From: Changshengia sp963803165
GTDB lineage: Bacteria > Chloroflexota > Dormibacteria > Aeolococcales > Aeolococcaceae
NCBI GenBank assembly: GCA_963803165.1
Contig: CAWDLK010000001.1
Location: 186,001-250,000, forward strand
Reading direction: 5' to 3'
Length of the DNA stretch: 64,000 nucleotides
Every line of letters starts with the position of its first letter. Within the stretch, counting starts at the first letter, position 1. The translations under genes and the position numbers were made by a program. Shown in pieces: positions 25,431 through 33,045 of this stretch. The notes under the pieces were generated by a model. The model was given only the letters and a program-made list of their open reading frames with translations. It was not told the origin of the DNA and did not search any database.

Positions 25431-26636
25431 TCAGGCGACCGGCTCGGAGACGAGCGACGACGCGCCCACGAAATCCAGGAGCTGGGCCAGGAGCTCGGCC
25501 CCCGGCACCGTGCCGCCGCGGCTCGTGCCGCCGCTCAGCCGCCGGACCAGCCGGTCGACGACCTCCAGAGCGCCCGGGGCGTCGAGATCATCGTCCAGCC
25601 GGTCCAGGAACTCGTCGCGCCAGCCCGCCGCCTCCGAGATCTCAAGCGCCGTCCCCGCGCCGGCGGCGAGCGCGAAGAGCCGGCGGCGCGCCTCCGCGGC
25701 GTCGAGCTCCCGATCGGTGTACTCCCAGGCGGAGCGATGATGGTGGGCGGCGAGCAGCAGACGCACCGTGGCCGGGGGCACCCGCTCCAGGAGCTGGCGG
25801 ACGAACACCAGGTTGCCGAGCGACTTGCTCATCTTCTCGCCCTGGTAGCCGACCATGGCGACGTGGGCCCAGAGGGTGACGTAGGGTGAGATGCTGACCC
25901 CCGCGGCCTGGGCGATCTCCGACTCGTGATGGGGGAACACCAGGTCATCCCCTCCGCCATGCACGTCGATGGGGGTGGCCAGCTCCTGGGTGGAGAGCAC
26001 CGAGCACTCGATGTGCCAGCCGGGCCGGCCGGCCCCCCAGGGCGAGGGCCAGCTCGGCTCGCCGCTCCGCGACGGCTGCCAGAGCACGAAGTCGAGCGGC
26101 GCGCGCTTGCGAGGGTCGTCCGGATCGGCGCCTCGCTCCCGGGACAGCCGCAGCATCTCCTCGGTGCCCAACCCGGAGAGGCGCCCGTAGGCGGGCAGCC
26201 GGGAGACCTCGAAGTAGACCCACCCCTCGACCGCGTAGGCGAAGCCGGACCCGACGAGCCGCGAGATCCAGTCAACCATGGCTGGAACGTGATGGCTCGC
26301 CCGAGGTGCCGCCTCCACGGGGAGGATGTGGATGGCAGCCATGTCCCGATCGAAGTCGGCGATCACCTGCTCGGCCAGCTCGCGCCAGCCGACGCCGCGC
26401 GCCGCCGACACCCGCATCATGTCGTCGTCGACGTCGGTCACGTTGCGAACGCTGGTGACCCGGTGGCCGAGGCTGCGCAGCCGGCGGGTCAGGAGGTCGA
26501 AGGTGTGATAGGTGAAGGCGTGGCCGAGATGCCCGCCGTCGTAGGGGGTGATGCCGCAGACGTAGATGCCGACCCCGCCCCCTCCCGCTTGCAGGGGCCG
26601 GACCGACCGGCTGGCGGTGTCGAAGAGGCGGATCAC
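25431..26636 (-). CDS. MshC-like cysteine ligase (cysteinyl-tRNA synthetase family)
   Basis: A 401-residue class I aminoacyl-tRNA-synthetase-like enzyme. It has YVCGITPYD with zinc Cys27, HLGHAFTY as the HIGH motif at 36-39, VRNVTDVDDDMM, zinc ligands in WHIECSV (near 211) and FPHHESE (near 237), and EKMSKSLGNLV near 270. TPYD plus HLGHA is the signature of MshC, the mycothiol cysteine ligase, rather than of CysS (usually TVYNxxHIGN). The length also fits MshC, since CysS normally has about 460 residues with a tRNA-binding end. The GTG at 26634-26636 follows TATGCT (26643-26648) by 6 nt. A divergent true CysS remains possible. Confidence 0.8.
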   Translation of the reverse strand: MIRLFDTASRSVRPLQAGGGGVGIYVCGITPYDGGHLGHAFTYHTFDLLTRRLRSLGHRVTSVRNVTDVDDDMMRVSAARGVGWRELAEQVIADFDRDMAAIHILPVEAAPRASHHVPAMVDWISRLVGSGFAYAVEGWVYFEVSRLPAYGRLSGLGTEEMLRLSRERGADPDDPRKRAPLDFVLWQPSRSGEPSWPSPWGAGRPGWHIECSVLSTQELATPIDVHGGGDDLVFPHHESEIAQAAGVSISPYVTLWAHVAMVGYQGEKMSKSLGNLVFVRQLLERVPPATVRLLLAAHHHRSAWEYTDRELDAAEARRRLFALAAGAGTALEISEAAGWRDEFLDRLDDDLDAPGALEVVDRLVRRLSGGTSRGGTVPGAELLAQLLDFVGASSLVSEPVA

Positions 26637-26743
26637 CGATTCAGCATAGCCGCCGATCGCCGGCGCCCCGCCATCCCTCGGGCACCCGGCCTCCGGGTTC
26701 CGCCGCCTCGCTCCGTTGCCGCTGCTAGACTCCGGGGTTCCGC

Positions 26744-26822
26744 GGCCCCGTGGTGTAGCCTGGCCTAACACGCCACCCTGTCAAGGTGGAGATCGTCGGT
26801 TCAAATCCGATCGGGGTCGCCA
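26744..26822 (+). tRNA. tRNA-Asp (GTC)
   Basis: Full cloverleaf: acceptor GGCCCCG/CGGGGTC with one G-U pair, D stem GTGT/ACAC, anticodon stem CCACC/GGTGG with loop CTGTCAA, T stem GTCGG/CCGAT with loop TTCAAAT, and discriminator G. The anticodon GTC (26780-26782) reads GAC/GAU (Asp). The 3' CCA (26820-26822) is encoded. TAGACT 13 bp upstream is a likely -10. Confidence 0.95.
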
Positions 26823-26840
26823 GCCGCGCTGGCGGCGTGC

Positions 26841-27368
26841 TCAGAGCCGGCGGGGCACGAGGAAGCGCGTGACCTCCCCGTCGCCGGGCCGGAGGCGAGA
26901 CCAGCCGGCGATGGCGCAGCGCAGCGAGACCAGCGCTCCGGTGGGGAGGTGCTCGCGGAGCGGACCCGGCGCCCCGCCCCCCGCCAGCGTCAGCGCCAGG
27001 TCGTGGATCCCCGGGTTGTGCCCGATCAGCATCACCTCCGCGCACTCCGCCGGCAGCCGCCGGAGGCGCGCCATCAGCTCCCGCCCGCCCGCCCCGTAGA
27101 GGGCCTCCTCGACCAGGATCTCGGCCTGCCGCGGGAGTGCGGGCCGGATCAGCTCGAGGGTCTCCAGGGCCCGGCGGGCGGACGAGCAGAGGACCAGGCC
27201 GGGAGCCACCCCCTCGCGCCCCAGCGCATGGGCCAGCTTCCGCGCGGCACGCTCTCCCCGCGGGGCCAGCGGCCGGTCCCTGTCGCCCTGGCGCGGGTCG
27301 TCCCAGCTCGACTTGGCGTGCCGGAGCAGATGGAGGGTCAGCGTGCCGGCTTCCGGTGGGCGGGTCAC
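26841..27368 (-). CDS. sixA: Histidine phosphatase, SixA type
   Basis: A 175-residue histidine phosphatase superfamily member. The catalytic RHG-type motif is LLRHAKSSWDD. The second conserved block is CSSARRALET and the late catalytic His is in LIGHNPGIHDL, all typical of SixA-like phosphohistidine phosphatases, which remove phosphate from His on signalling or sugar-transport proteins. The substrate here is unknown. GTG 27368 overlaps the stop of the alpha/beta hydrolase by 4 bp (GTGA), so the two form an operon. Confidence 0.88.
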   Translation of the reverse strand: MTRPPEAGTLTLHLLRHAKSSWDDPRQGDRDRPLAPRGERAARKLAHALGREGVAPGLVLCSSARRALETLELIRPALPRQAEILVEEALYGAGGRELMARLRRLPAECAEVMLIGHNPGIHDLALTLAGGGAPGPLREHLPTGALVSLRCAIAGWSRLRPGDGEVTRFLVPRRL

Positions 27369-28210
27369 CGCGGCGGGCCGATCCTCGCCCGCACCCACGC
27401 CACCATCTCGTCGATCACCCGGTCGCGCTCGGGCTCGTTGAAGATCTCGTGATAGAGGCCCGGGTAGACGCGGAGCGTCCGGTCGGCGCTGCCCACCCGA
27501 GCGTGGACGTACGCGGCCGAGGAGGGGTCGACCAGGGCATCGGCGTCCCCCTGCATCGCCAAGAGCGGGAGGACGAGCCCGGGGAGACCGGCGGAAACCT
27601 CGTCCATCGCTCTCAGCATCTCGGCTCCGAGGCGGGCCCGCACCCGCCGCGGGTGGACCAGCGGGTCGGCGCGATACGCGGCGACCACCTCGGGGTCGCG
27701 GGAGATCTTCCCCAGGGGGAGCTTGAGCACCCCCACCTCCGGCGCCAGCCGTGCGAGGAGGCGTCCGAATGCCGCCGTGGGCGCCCCCACCCCGGGGCTG
27801 GTGACCGCTGGGGCGGAGAGCACCAGCCCGCGAAGCTCGGCGGCGTGGTGGAGCGCGTACACCGCCGCGATCAGTCCGCCCATGCTGTGCCCGAGGAGGA
27901 CCGTGGGAGCGTCACCCTGCTCCGCGACGGCATCGGAGGCGACGCGGTGGAGATCCTCGATGTAGTCGTCGAACCTCGCCACGCTCACCGGCCGTCCCCC
28001 GGACCGTCCGTGTCCCCTGTGGTCGGGGACGATCACGGCGATGCCCGCGGCGGTGAGGCGTTCGGCCACGTGACGGTACCGGCCCCCGTGCTCCGCGTAG
28101 CCGTGGGAGATCAGCACCCGCCCCACGGGTGGGATGCCGTCGGGGAGCCACTGCCTCCAGAAGAGGACCAGGCCGTCCTTGCCCACCGCGTTGCGCTGGA
28201 CCTCGCGCAC
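27365..28210 (-). CDS. Alpha/beta hydrolase, monoglyceride lipase-like
   Basis: A 281-residue serine hydrolase. The oxyanion region is LISHGYAEHGGRY, the nucleophile Ser lies in the elbow LLGHSMGGLIA, Asp is in AMQGDADALVDP and His in YPGLYHEIFNEP. The HGxAEH and NEP features match monoacylglycerol lipases/lysophospholipases. No signal peptide, so it acts in the cytoplasm or at the inner membrane face. The GTG at 28208-28210 follows TAGAGT (28217-28222) by 6 nt, making it a leaderless operon head, with sixA coupled downstream. Confidence 0.92.
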   Translation of the reverse strand: MREVQRNAVGKDGLVLFWRQWLPDGIPPVGRVLISHGYAEHGGRYRHVAERLTAAGIAVIVPDHRGHGRSGGRPVSVARFDDYIEDLHRVASDAVAEQGDAPTVLLGHSMGGLIAAVYALHHAAELRGLVLSAPAVTSPGVGAPTAAFGRLLARLAPEVGVLKLPLGKISRDPEVVAAYRADPLVHPRRVRARLGAEMLRAMDEVSAGLPGLVLPLLAMQGDADALVDPSSAAYVHARVGSADRTLRVYPGLYHEIFNEPERDRVIDEMVAWVRARIGPPR

Positions 28211-28275
28211 CGGCGAACTCTAGCCCACGCTGAGCCGGAGTGTGGGCGGGCGGCGGGAGCCCGCGGGTGGCCGGC

Positions 28276-28917
28276 TCAGGCGGCGAGGACCCGGAGCATC
28301 TCGTCACGCAGCGCGGCGAGCGAGATGGGCTTGGTGAGCAGGCCCTGAGCGCCGGCGGCCGCGGCGCGCAGCGGATCCTCTGCCGAGTCGCGCCCGGTGA
28401 CCATCAGCACGCGCGCCCCGGGGGCGGTCGCCAGCAGGCGCCCGCAGACCTCGAGCCCGTCGATCCCCGGCATGTTGATGTCGAGGAGGATGAGGTCGAA
28501 TCGGGCTTGCTGGACGGCGAGGAGAGCCTCCTCGGCGCTGTGCGCGGGGTGGGCCCTGAACCCCTGCATCTGCATGAACGCGGCCACCGTCCGGGCCAGC
28601 CGGACGTTGTCGTCGACGATCAGCACCCCGGGCATGGCCGGGCCGGGGGGCGCGTCCGCGCTGCCCGGCCGCGGCTCCGGCGGCGCGAGGTCGGGGACGG
28701 CGGCGCGTGAGGGAGGTGCGGCGGGTGGGCTGACGCTGCTGGCAGGGGCGGCTGAGGCGTCACGCGGCGCAGGCGGGGGTGCGGGGGCCGGGCCGGGCGG
28801 GGGCGCGGCGGGCGGGCCGGGCGCGGGCATGGCGCCGGGGACCCGGACGGGCCGGCGCGGCGCGACGGGATCGGTCAGCCTGAGGCCGGCCACCTGCGAG
28901 AGGTCGAGGGTGCTCAT
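28276..28917 (-). CDS. Response regulator with long Pro/Ala-rich N-terminus
   Basis: A 213-residue orphan receiver protein. The first 27 residues (MSTLDLSQVAGLRLTDPVAP) look folded or motif-like. Residues 28-95 are almost only Pro, Ala, Ser and Gly. The receiver follows, with VLIVDDNVRLA, phospho-Asp in LILLDINMPGIDG, Thr in MVTGRD and Lys in LLTKPIS. No output domain is present and no kinase lies beside it. The N-terminal peptide may be a docking tag on a flexible tether; that is inference. The ATG at 28915-28917 is the first start after an AT-rich patch (AATCTGAC). Confidence 0.85.
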   Translation of the reverse strand: MSTLDLSQVAGLRLTDPVAPRRPVRVPGAMPAPGPPAAPPPGPAPAPPPAPRDASAAPASSVSPPAAPPSRAAVPDLAPPEPRPGSADAPPGPAMPGVLIVDDNVRLARTVAAFMQMQGFRAHPAHSAEEALLAVQQARFDLILLDINMPGIDGLEVCGRLLATAPGARVLMVTGRDSAEDPLRAAAAGAQGLLTKPISLAALRDEMLRVLAA

Positions 28918-29092
28918 GTCAGATTGAAGCGTTTTCAGCGCTCGGCACCACCCTACAGGGCGGCCGCACGGGCGGACCGACCGTCGGAGGGAATTTCAGA
29001 GGACCGTTCCCCGGCCGTTTCCGCATCAGCGCAGCGAGGCGCGGAGATCCCGTCCCCGCGCGGCGAGCGACCTCCCTCGTACCATCGTCACC

Positions 29093-29827
29093 ATGCCGGA
29101 GAGCGTGCCCGACACCGACGGGATCCAGCGGGTCCTGGTCGTGGTGGCCCATCCGGACGACTGCGACTTCGGCTGTGCGGGTACGACAGCGAGGTGGAGC
29201 GACGCCGGCATCGAGGTCAGCTACTGCATCGTCACCGACGGCCAGGCCGGGGGATGGGACCGCTCGGTGCCCCGCGACCGGATGGCCGGGATCCGGAGAG
29301 GCGAGCAGACCGCCGCGGCCAGGGTGGTCGGGGTCACCGACCTCACCTTCCTCGGCTACTCCGACGGTGAGCTGACGGCGTCTCACGAGCTGCGTCGCGA
29401 CATCAGCCGGGTCATCCGCCAGAAGCGGCCGGAGCGGGTGGTCACCCAATCCCCCGAGCGGAGCTGGAGCAGGATCTTCGCCTCTCATCCCGACCATCTC
29501 GCCGCCGCCGAGGCCGCAATCTGCGCGGTCTACCCGGACGCCCGCAACCCCTTCGCCCACCTGGAGCTCCTGGAGAGCGAGGGGCTGGAGCCGCACACCG
29601 TCTCCGAGTTGTGGCTGATGGGCAGCCCCGAGCGGGTCAACGTGTGGAGCGACGTCACCGCCACCGCCGACCGCAAGCTGGAGGCGCTCCGCTGCCACCG
29701 ATCCCAGTACGAGGAGTGGGAGCCGCTCGAGCAGCGGGTGCGGGCCTGGCTGCACACCGCGGCGGAGAGCGCCGGGCTGAGCGAGGGTTCGTCGGCCGAG
29801 GGCTTCTACCGGGTCGGCACCCGCTGA
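29093..29827 (+). CDS. PIG-L family (LmbE-like) zinc deacetylase
   Basis: A 244-residue PIG-L/LmbE metal-dependent N-deacetylase. The zinc motif AHPDD is at residues 19-23, the third ligand motif HPDH near 131, and TDGQAGG and FLGYSDGEL are typical. Family members deacetylate GlcNAc-inositol (MshB), bacillithiol precursors or other N-acetyl sugars. The presence of an MshC-like ligase 2.5 kb away raises a low-molecular-weight thiol role, but the substrate is not provable from sequence. The ATG at 29093 follows TACCAT (29080-29085) by 7 nt (leaderless). Confidence 0.92.
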   Translation: MPESVPDTDGIQRVLVVVAHPDDCDFGCAGTTARWSDAGIEVSYCIVTDGQAGGWDRSVPRDRMAGIRRGEQTAAARVVGVTDLTFLGYSDGELTASHELRRDISRVIRQKRPERVVTQSPERSWSRIFASHPDHLAAAEAAICAVYPDARNPFAHLELLESEGLEPHTVSELWLMGSPERVNVWSDVTATADRKLEALRCHRSQYEEWEPLEQRVRAWLHTAAESAGLSEGSSAEGFYRVGTR

Positions 29828-29853
29828 GCGGGCCCGGCGGCCTCCGGCCGGGC

Positions 29854-30192
29854 TCAGTCGATGGCGAGCAGCTGGGCGGCGCGCATCCCTCGCCAGAGCG
29901 GGTGGCGCATGCTGGCGGTGCGGTCGATGGTGTAGCGGTTGTTGCGCCCCACCCGCTCACGCCGGACCAGCCCGGCCTGCTCCAGGTCCCCGACGATCCG
30001 GTAGCAGGCGCGCTCGGTGATGCCCACGCTCTGCGCGATGTCGCGCATGCGCATCTCCGGATCGCGGGCCAGGCAGACCAGCACGTGTCCGTGATTGGAC
30101 AGCAGCGTCCATTCGCGCCGCGAAGACGTGTGGGGATCGGCGGGCGACTGCGAGATGGCACTCATGGGGCTCGTGCTGCCGGCGGGGCTCAT
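29854..30192 (-). CDS. Winged-helix DNA-binding regulator (MarR/HTH_24-like)
   Basis: A 112-residue transcription regulator. After a short polar N-terminus it has a winged helix at about residues 38-95: LLSNHGHVLVCLARDP, RMRDIAQSVGITERACYRIVGDLEQAGLV (recognition region) and the wing RRERVGRNNRYTID. This is the archaeal-like HTH_24/MarR type that often acts as a general repressor. TATGCT (30226-30231) is the likely -10. Start ATG 30190-30192 is chosen; another Met lies at 30165. Target unknown. Confidence 0.78.
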   Translation of the reverse strand: MSPAGSTSPMSAISQSPADPHTSSRREWTLLSNHGHVLVCLARDPEMRMRDIAQSVGITERACYRIVGDLEQAGLVRRERVGRNNRYTIDRTASMRHPLWRGMRAAQLLAID

Positions 30193-30287
30193 CGCCGCCC
30201 CCGTGGCGGATGCCGCTCCTCTCAGAGCATAGCAACGAAAGCCGGCGGGCGCGACGAACATATTCGCCGCGTCGTCGCGGCCACCTC

Positions 30288-30938
30288 CTAACCTCGGTAC
30301 ACCGCCAGGTGCCAGAGGCAGACGCGCGCCACAGACACGCTCAGACGGTACGCACCGGGGGTGAGCGGGGAGCCGCCGAGATCCCCGCCCGTCACCACCG
30401 CGCTGTCAGCCCGGCTCTCGATGATCACCTCGGACCCGGAGCCGGCGGCACCGGCCTCGCTGACCGTGAGGGTGGACCCGGAGCCGCCGGCCGCGGTGCC
30501 GCCGGGGCAGGTGTAGGCGACCGCCACCAGCCACGACCCGGTGAGAGTGAGGCTGTCCGCCGCCGGCACCGTCCCCGGACCGCACCCGATCCAGTCGAGG
30601 GCCGGATCGGCCTTGTAGCCGGAGGGAGGCGATCGGAGCGGGACCAGTGGCTGCTGGCCGCTCACCAGCGGCGAGCAGCCGGGAGGCGACGGCGTCGCCG
30701 CGGACGAGGGCGCCGGCGAGGTGGGGGTCGCCGTCGTGGGAGCGCTCGACGGCTGTGACGCGCTCGGAGATGGGCCGGCCGTGGAGCCGGAGGGCGTCGC
30801 GGTCACCGGGAGGGAGGGGGTGAGGAAGCCGGCCACCCAATGGGCGGTCGGGAGCCCGATCCCCGACCCCAGGACCAGCCCCGCGGCCAGCGCGAGCACG
30901 GCGGCGGCAGGAGAGGAGCCGGGGCGGATGGGGGTCAT
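30288..30938 (-). CDS. Membrane-anchored or secreted hypothetical protein, Ser/Thr/Pro-rich linker
   Basis: A 216-residue protein with an N-terminal hydrophobic segment (about 10-38) that may be a signal anchor. A 50-residue Ser/Thr/Pro linker follows, then a C-terminal domain with cysteines (GCSPLVSG, WIGCGPGTVP, AYTCPGG, VCLWHLAVY) that could form disulfides outside the cell. No family recognised. Its ATG (30936-30938) lies 3 bp after the stop of the small membrane protein upstream, so the two are translationally coupled. Confidence 0.7.
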   Translation of the reverse strand: MTPIRPGSSPAAAVLALAAGLVLGSGIGLPTAHWVAGFLTPSLPVTATPSGSTAGPSPSASQPSSAPTTATPTSPAPSSAATPSPPGCSPLVSGQQPLVPLRSPPSGYKADPALDWIGCGPGTVPAADSLTLTGSWLVAVAYTCPGGTAAGGSGSTLTVSEAGAAGSGSEVIIESRADSAVVTGGDLGGSPLTPGAYRLSVSVARVCLWHLAVYRG

Positions 30939-30941
30939 CGC

Positions 30942-31124
30942 CTAGCGCAGCACCGACCAGAGGACGACGCCGATGGCGAAGCTGATGGCGGCGCCCATGA
31001 CCACGCCCAGAGCCAGCATGAGCGACGGGGGCATCCCGGTGAAGAGGTTGCGGGACGGCGGCCGTGCCGCGCCGGGGCCGGAGGACCCACCCTGCGGCGG
31101 GGGTGCTGGGGCGGTCTCGACCAA
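30942..31124 (-). CDS. Small single-pass membrane protein (60 aa)
   Basis: Sixty residues: a Pro/Gly/Ala-rich N-terminal 30, then one TM helix at about 35-58 (LMLALGVVMGAAISFAIGVV). The TTG start at 31122-31124 is supported by GAGGAGAG 5 nt upstream. It is the first gene of a two-gene unit with the exported hypothetical and lies 90 bp from the divergent MarR gene. Function unknown. Confidence 0.65.
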   Translation of the reverse strand: MVETAPAPPPQGGSSGPGAARPPSRNLFTGMPPSLMLALGVVMGAAISFAIGVVLWSVLR

Positions 31125-31183
31125 CGCGTCTCTCCTCGCGGGGAAGTCCCCCGCCCAGTGTGCCGGAAGGTCGGCGTGCGCGA

Positions 31184-31211
31184 CAAGTAGTTAGTCTATA
31201 TAATTACCTTG
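31184..31211. promoter_or_regulatory. MarR promoter and candidate autoregulatory operator
   Basis: TATAAT (31199-31204), a consensus -10, lies 9 nt before the MarR ATG at 31214. It sits inside an imperfect inverted repeat, CAAGTAGTTA (31184-31193) and TAATTACCTTG (31201-31211). The patch is strikingly AT-rich for this genome. A MarR dimer bound here would block its own promoter. Confidence 0.5.
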
Positions 31212-31213
31212 CG

Positions 31214-31687
31214 ATGACCGCCCTCGCCTCCCCACCACCTCGTGCCGCGGCCCCCGAGGACACTGCGCTCGCCGACCGGCTGCGCCCGATCCTCCTCCAC
31301 CTCTCCCGCCACCTCCGCCGGGTCGTCGAGGGCACGGCGCTGACCGGCGGACAGGTCGAGATCCTCGCCCTGATCAGCCGCAACCCCGGGGCGGGCGTCA
31401 ACGAGCTGGCGGCGCGCGAGGGCATCTCGGCCCCCTCGATGTCCAACGCGGTCGACAAGCTGGAGGCCGCCGGGCTGGTGACGCGGGCGCGGGGGATCGC
31501 CGGGGATCGGCGACGCGTGGACATCGCGGTCACCCCCGAGGGTGCCCGGATCTTGAGATCGGCGCGGAGCAGCCGCACCGCCTGGCTCGCCGAGCAGATC
31601 GGCCGGCTCACCCCCGAGCAGGTGGCGATCCTGGAGACGGCCATTGAGCCGCTGACCGCGCTGGCCGGGGACGGTCCCCCCGGTTGA
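31214..31687 (+). CDS. MarR family transcriptional regulator
   Basis: A 157-residue MarR-type winged-helix repressor. The dimerisation helices flank the DNA-binding core: GGQVEILALISRNPGAGV, the recognition helix region ISAPSMSNAVDKLEAAGLV, and the wing RARGIAGDRRRVDIAVTPEG. Such proteins usually release DNA on binding small aromatic or drug-like ligands. It is coupled to the MFS exporter by a TTGA overlap, so it most likely controls that exporter and itself. The ATG at 31214 is predicted leaderless. Confidence 0.92.
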   Translation: MTALASPPPRAAAPEDTALADRLRPILLHLSRHLRRVVEGTALTGGQVEILALISRNPGAGVNELAAREGISAPSMSNAVDKLEAAGLVTRARGIAGDRRRVDIAVTPEGARILRSARSSRTAWLAEQIGRLTPEQVAILETAIEPLTALAGDGPPG

Positions 31688-33045
31688 GCGTCTCCACCGC
31701 CTCAGCCCGCACCTTCCGCAGCCTCCGGCGGCACCGCAACTTCCGGCTCTACTTCGCCGGGCAGTCGATCTCCATCTCCGGAACCTGGGTGCAGAACATC
31801 GCCCAGGCCTGGCTGGTGGTCGAGCTCACCCACTCGCCGGTGGGCTCGCCGCTCGCCCTCGGTGCTCTGGCCGCCTTTCAGTTCCTGCCCTACACCGTCT
31901 TCGGGCTTCTGGGCGGGCCGCTCGTCGACCGCTTCGACAAGCGGCTCACGATCGTCGCCACCCAGACCACCTTGATGCTGAGCGCGGCGGCCCTCGCCGT
32001 CCTCTCCCTGAGCGGGCAGGCGACGGTGTGGGAGGTCTACCTCCTCGCCGCGGTCGGCGGCGCCGTCCAGGTCGTGGACACACCGGCTCGCCAGGCCTTC
32101 GTCTTCGAGATGGTGGGCCGCCCGGAGCTGCCCAACGCCGTCTCGCTCAACGCCTCCCTCTTCAACCTGGCGCGCGCTGCCGGGCCCGCGGTTGCCGGGG
32201 TGCTGATCGCCACTGTGGGCGTGACCCTCTGCTTCGCGATCAACGCGGCCAGCTTCCTCGCGGTCATCGCCAGCCTGCTGCTGATGCGCGCGGATGAGCT
32301 CTTCACCACCCAGCGCGACGAGGCGCAGGGGGTGCTGCACAGCCTGGGCGAGGGCGTGACCTGGGTGTTCCGCACCCCGGCCGCCTGGCTGACCTGCGCA
32401 CTGATGCTCGTGGTCTCGACCTTCGCCATCAACTTCAGCGTCCTGCTGCCGGTGATGGCGACCGTGACCCTTCGCTCCGGGCCTGTCGTCTTCGGCATCC
32501 TGACCGCCTGCTTCGGGTTCGGAGCCCTGGTGGGCGCCCTCTTCACCGCCACCGTGGGGCGGCCGAGCTGGCCTCTCCTGCTTGGCGGAGGCGGTGCCTT
32601 CTCGGCGCTCGTGATGGCCCTGGCGCCACTCCATTGGGTGGCCGCCTGCGCGGCCATGCTGGTGGTCACCGGCGTCGCCTTCACCACCTACACGTCGATG
32701 AGCAACGCCACCGTCCAACTGGCCGCCCCCGACCGCCTGCGGGGACGGGCGATGGCCTTCTACGGGTACATCTTCACCGGCGTGCCGGCCCCGGTCGGCG
32801 GTCTGCTGGCCGGCTGGCTGAGCTCGGTCGGCGGCACCCAGCTGGCCTTCTTGGTCGGCGGCGGCGTGAGCCTCATGGCGGTGTCGGCGGCGGTGCTGGT
32901 GCGGCGCCGCGGCGTCGGGCTCCTCACCCAGCCGCGGATGCGCGCCAGCAGCCAGGGGACGTCCGGGAGGGCGACGTCGGCCTCCGGCAGCATCATGCCG
33001 GCCCCGGCGATGGCCGCCAGCAGCAGCACCTCCGACGCGAAGTAG
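31684..33045 (+). CDS. MFS exporter (EntS/MFS_3 type), C-terminus overlapping next gene
   Basis: A 453-residue polytopic transporter. FRSLRRHRNFRLYFAGQSIS starts TM1, GGPLVDRFDKRL is motif A, and VVDTPARQAFVFEMVGRPELPNAVSLN is the diagnostic MFS_3/EntS block. Roughly 12 TM helices end near VSLMAVSAAVLVRRRG (about 32,920). The last 40 residues are Ser/Ala/Arg-rich and merely read the antisense of the convergent mannosyltransferase gene. The TTG start overlaps the MarR stop by 4 bp. The substrate is unknown; the MarR partner suggests a toxic compound. Confidence 0.9.
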   Translation: MSVSTASARTFRSLRRHRNFRLYFAGQSISISGTWVQNIAQAWLVVELTHSPVGSPLALGALAAFQFLPYTVFGLLGGPLVDRFDKRLTIVATQTTLMLSAAALAVLSLSGQATVWEVYLLAAVGGAVQVVDTPARQAFVFEMVGRPELPNAVSLNASLFNLARAAGPAVAGVLIATVGVTLCFAINAASFLAVIASLLLMRADELFTTQRDEAQGVLHSLGEGVTWVFRTPAAWLTCALMLVVSTFAINFSVLLPVMATVTLRSGPVVFGILTACFGFGALVGALFTATVGRPSWPLLLGGGGAFSALVMALAPLHWVAACAAMLVVTGVAFTTYTSMSNATVQLAAPDRLRGRAMAFYGYIFTGVPAPVGGLLAGWLSSVGGTQLAFLVGGGVSLMAVSAAVLVRRRGVGLLTQPRMRASSQGTSGRATSASGSIMPAPAMAASSSTSDAK

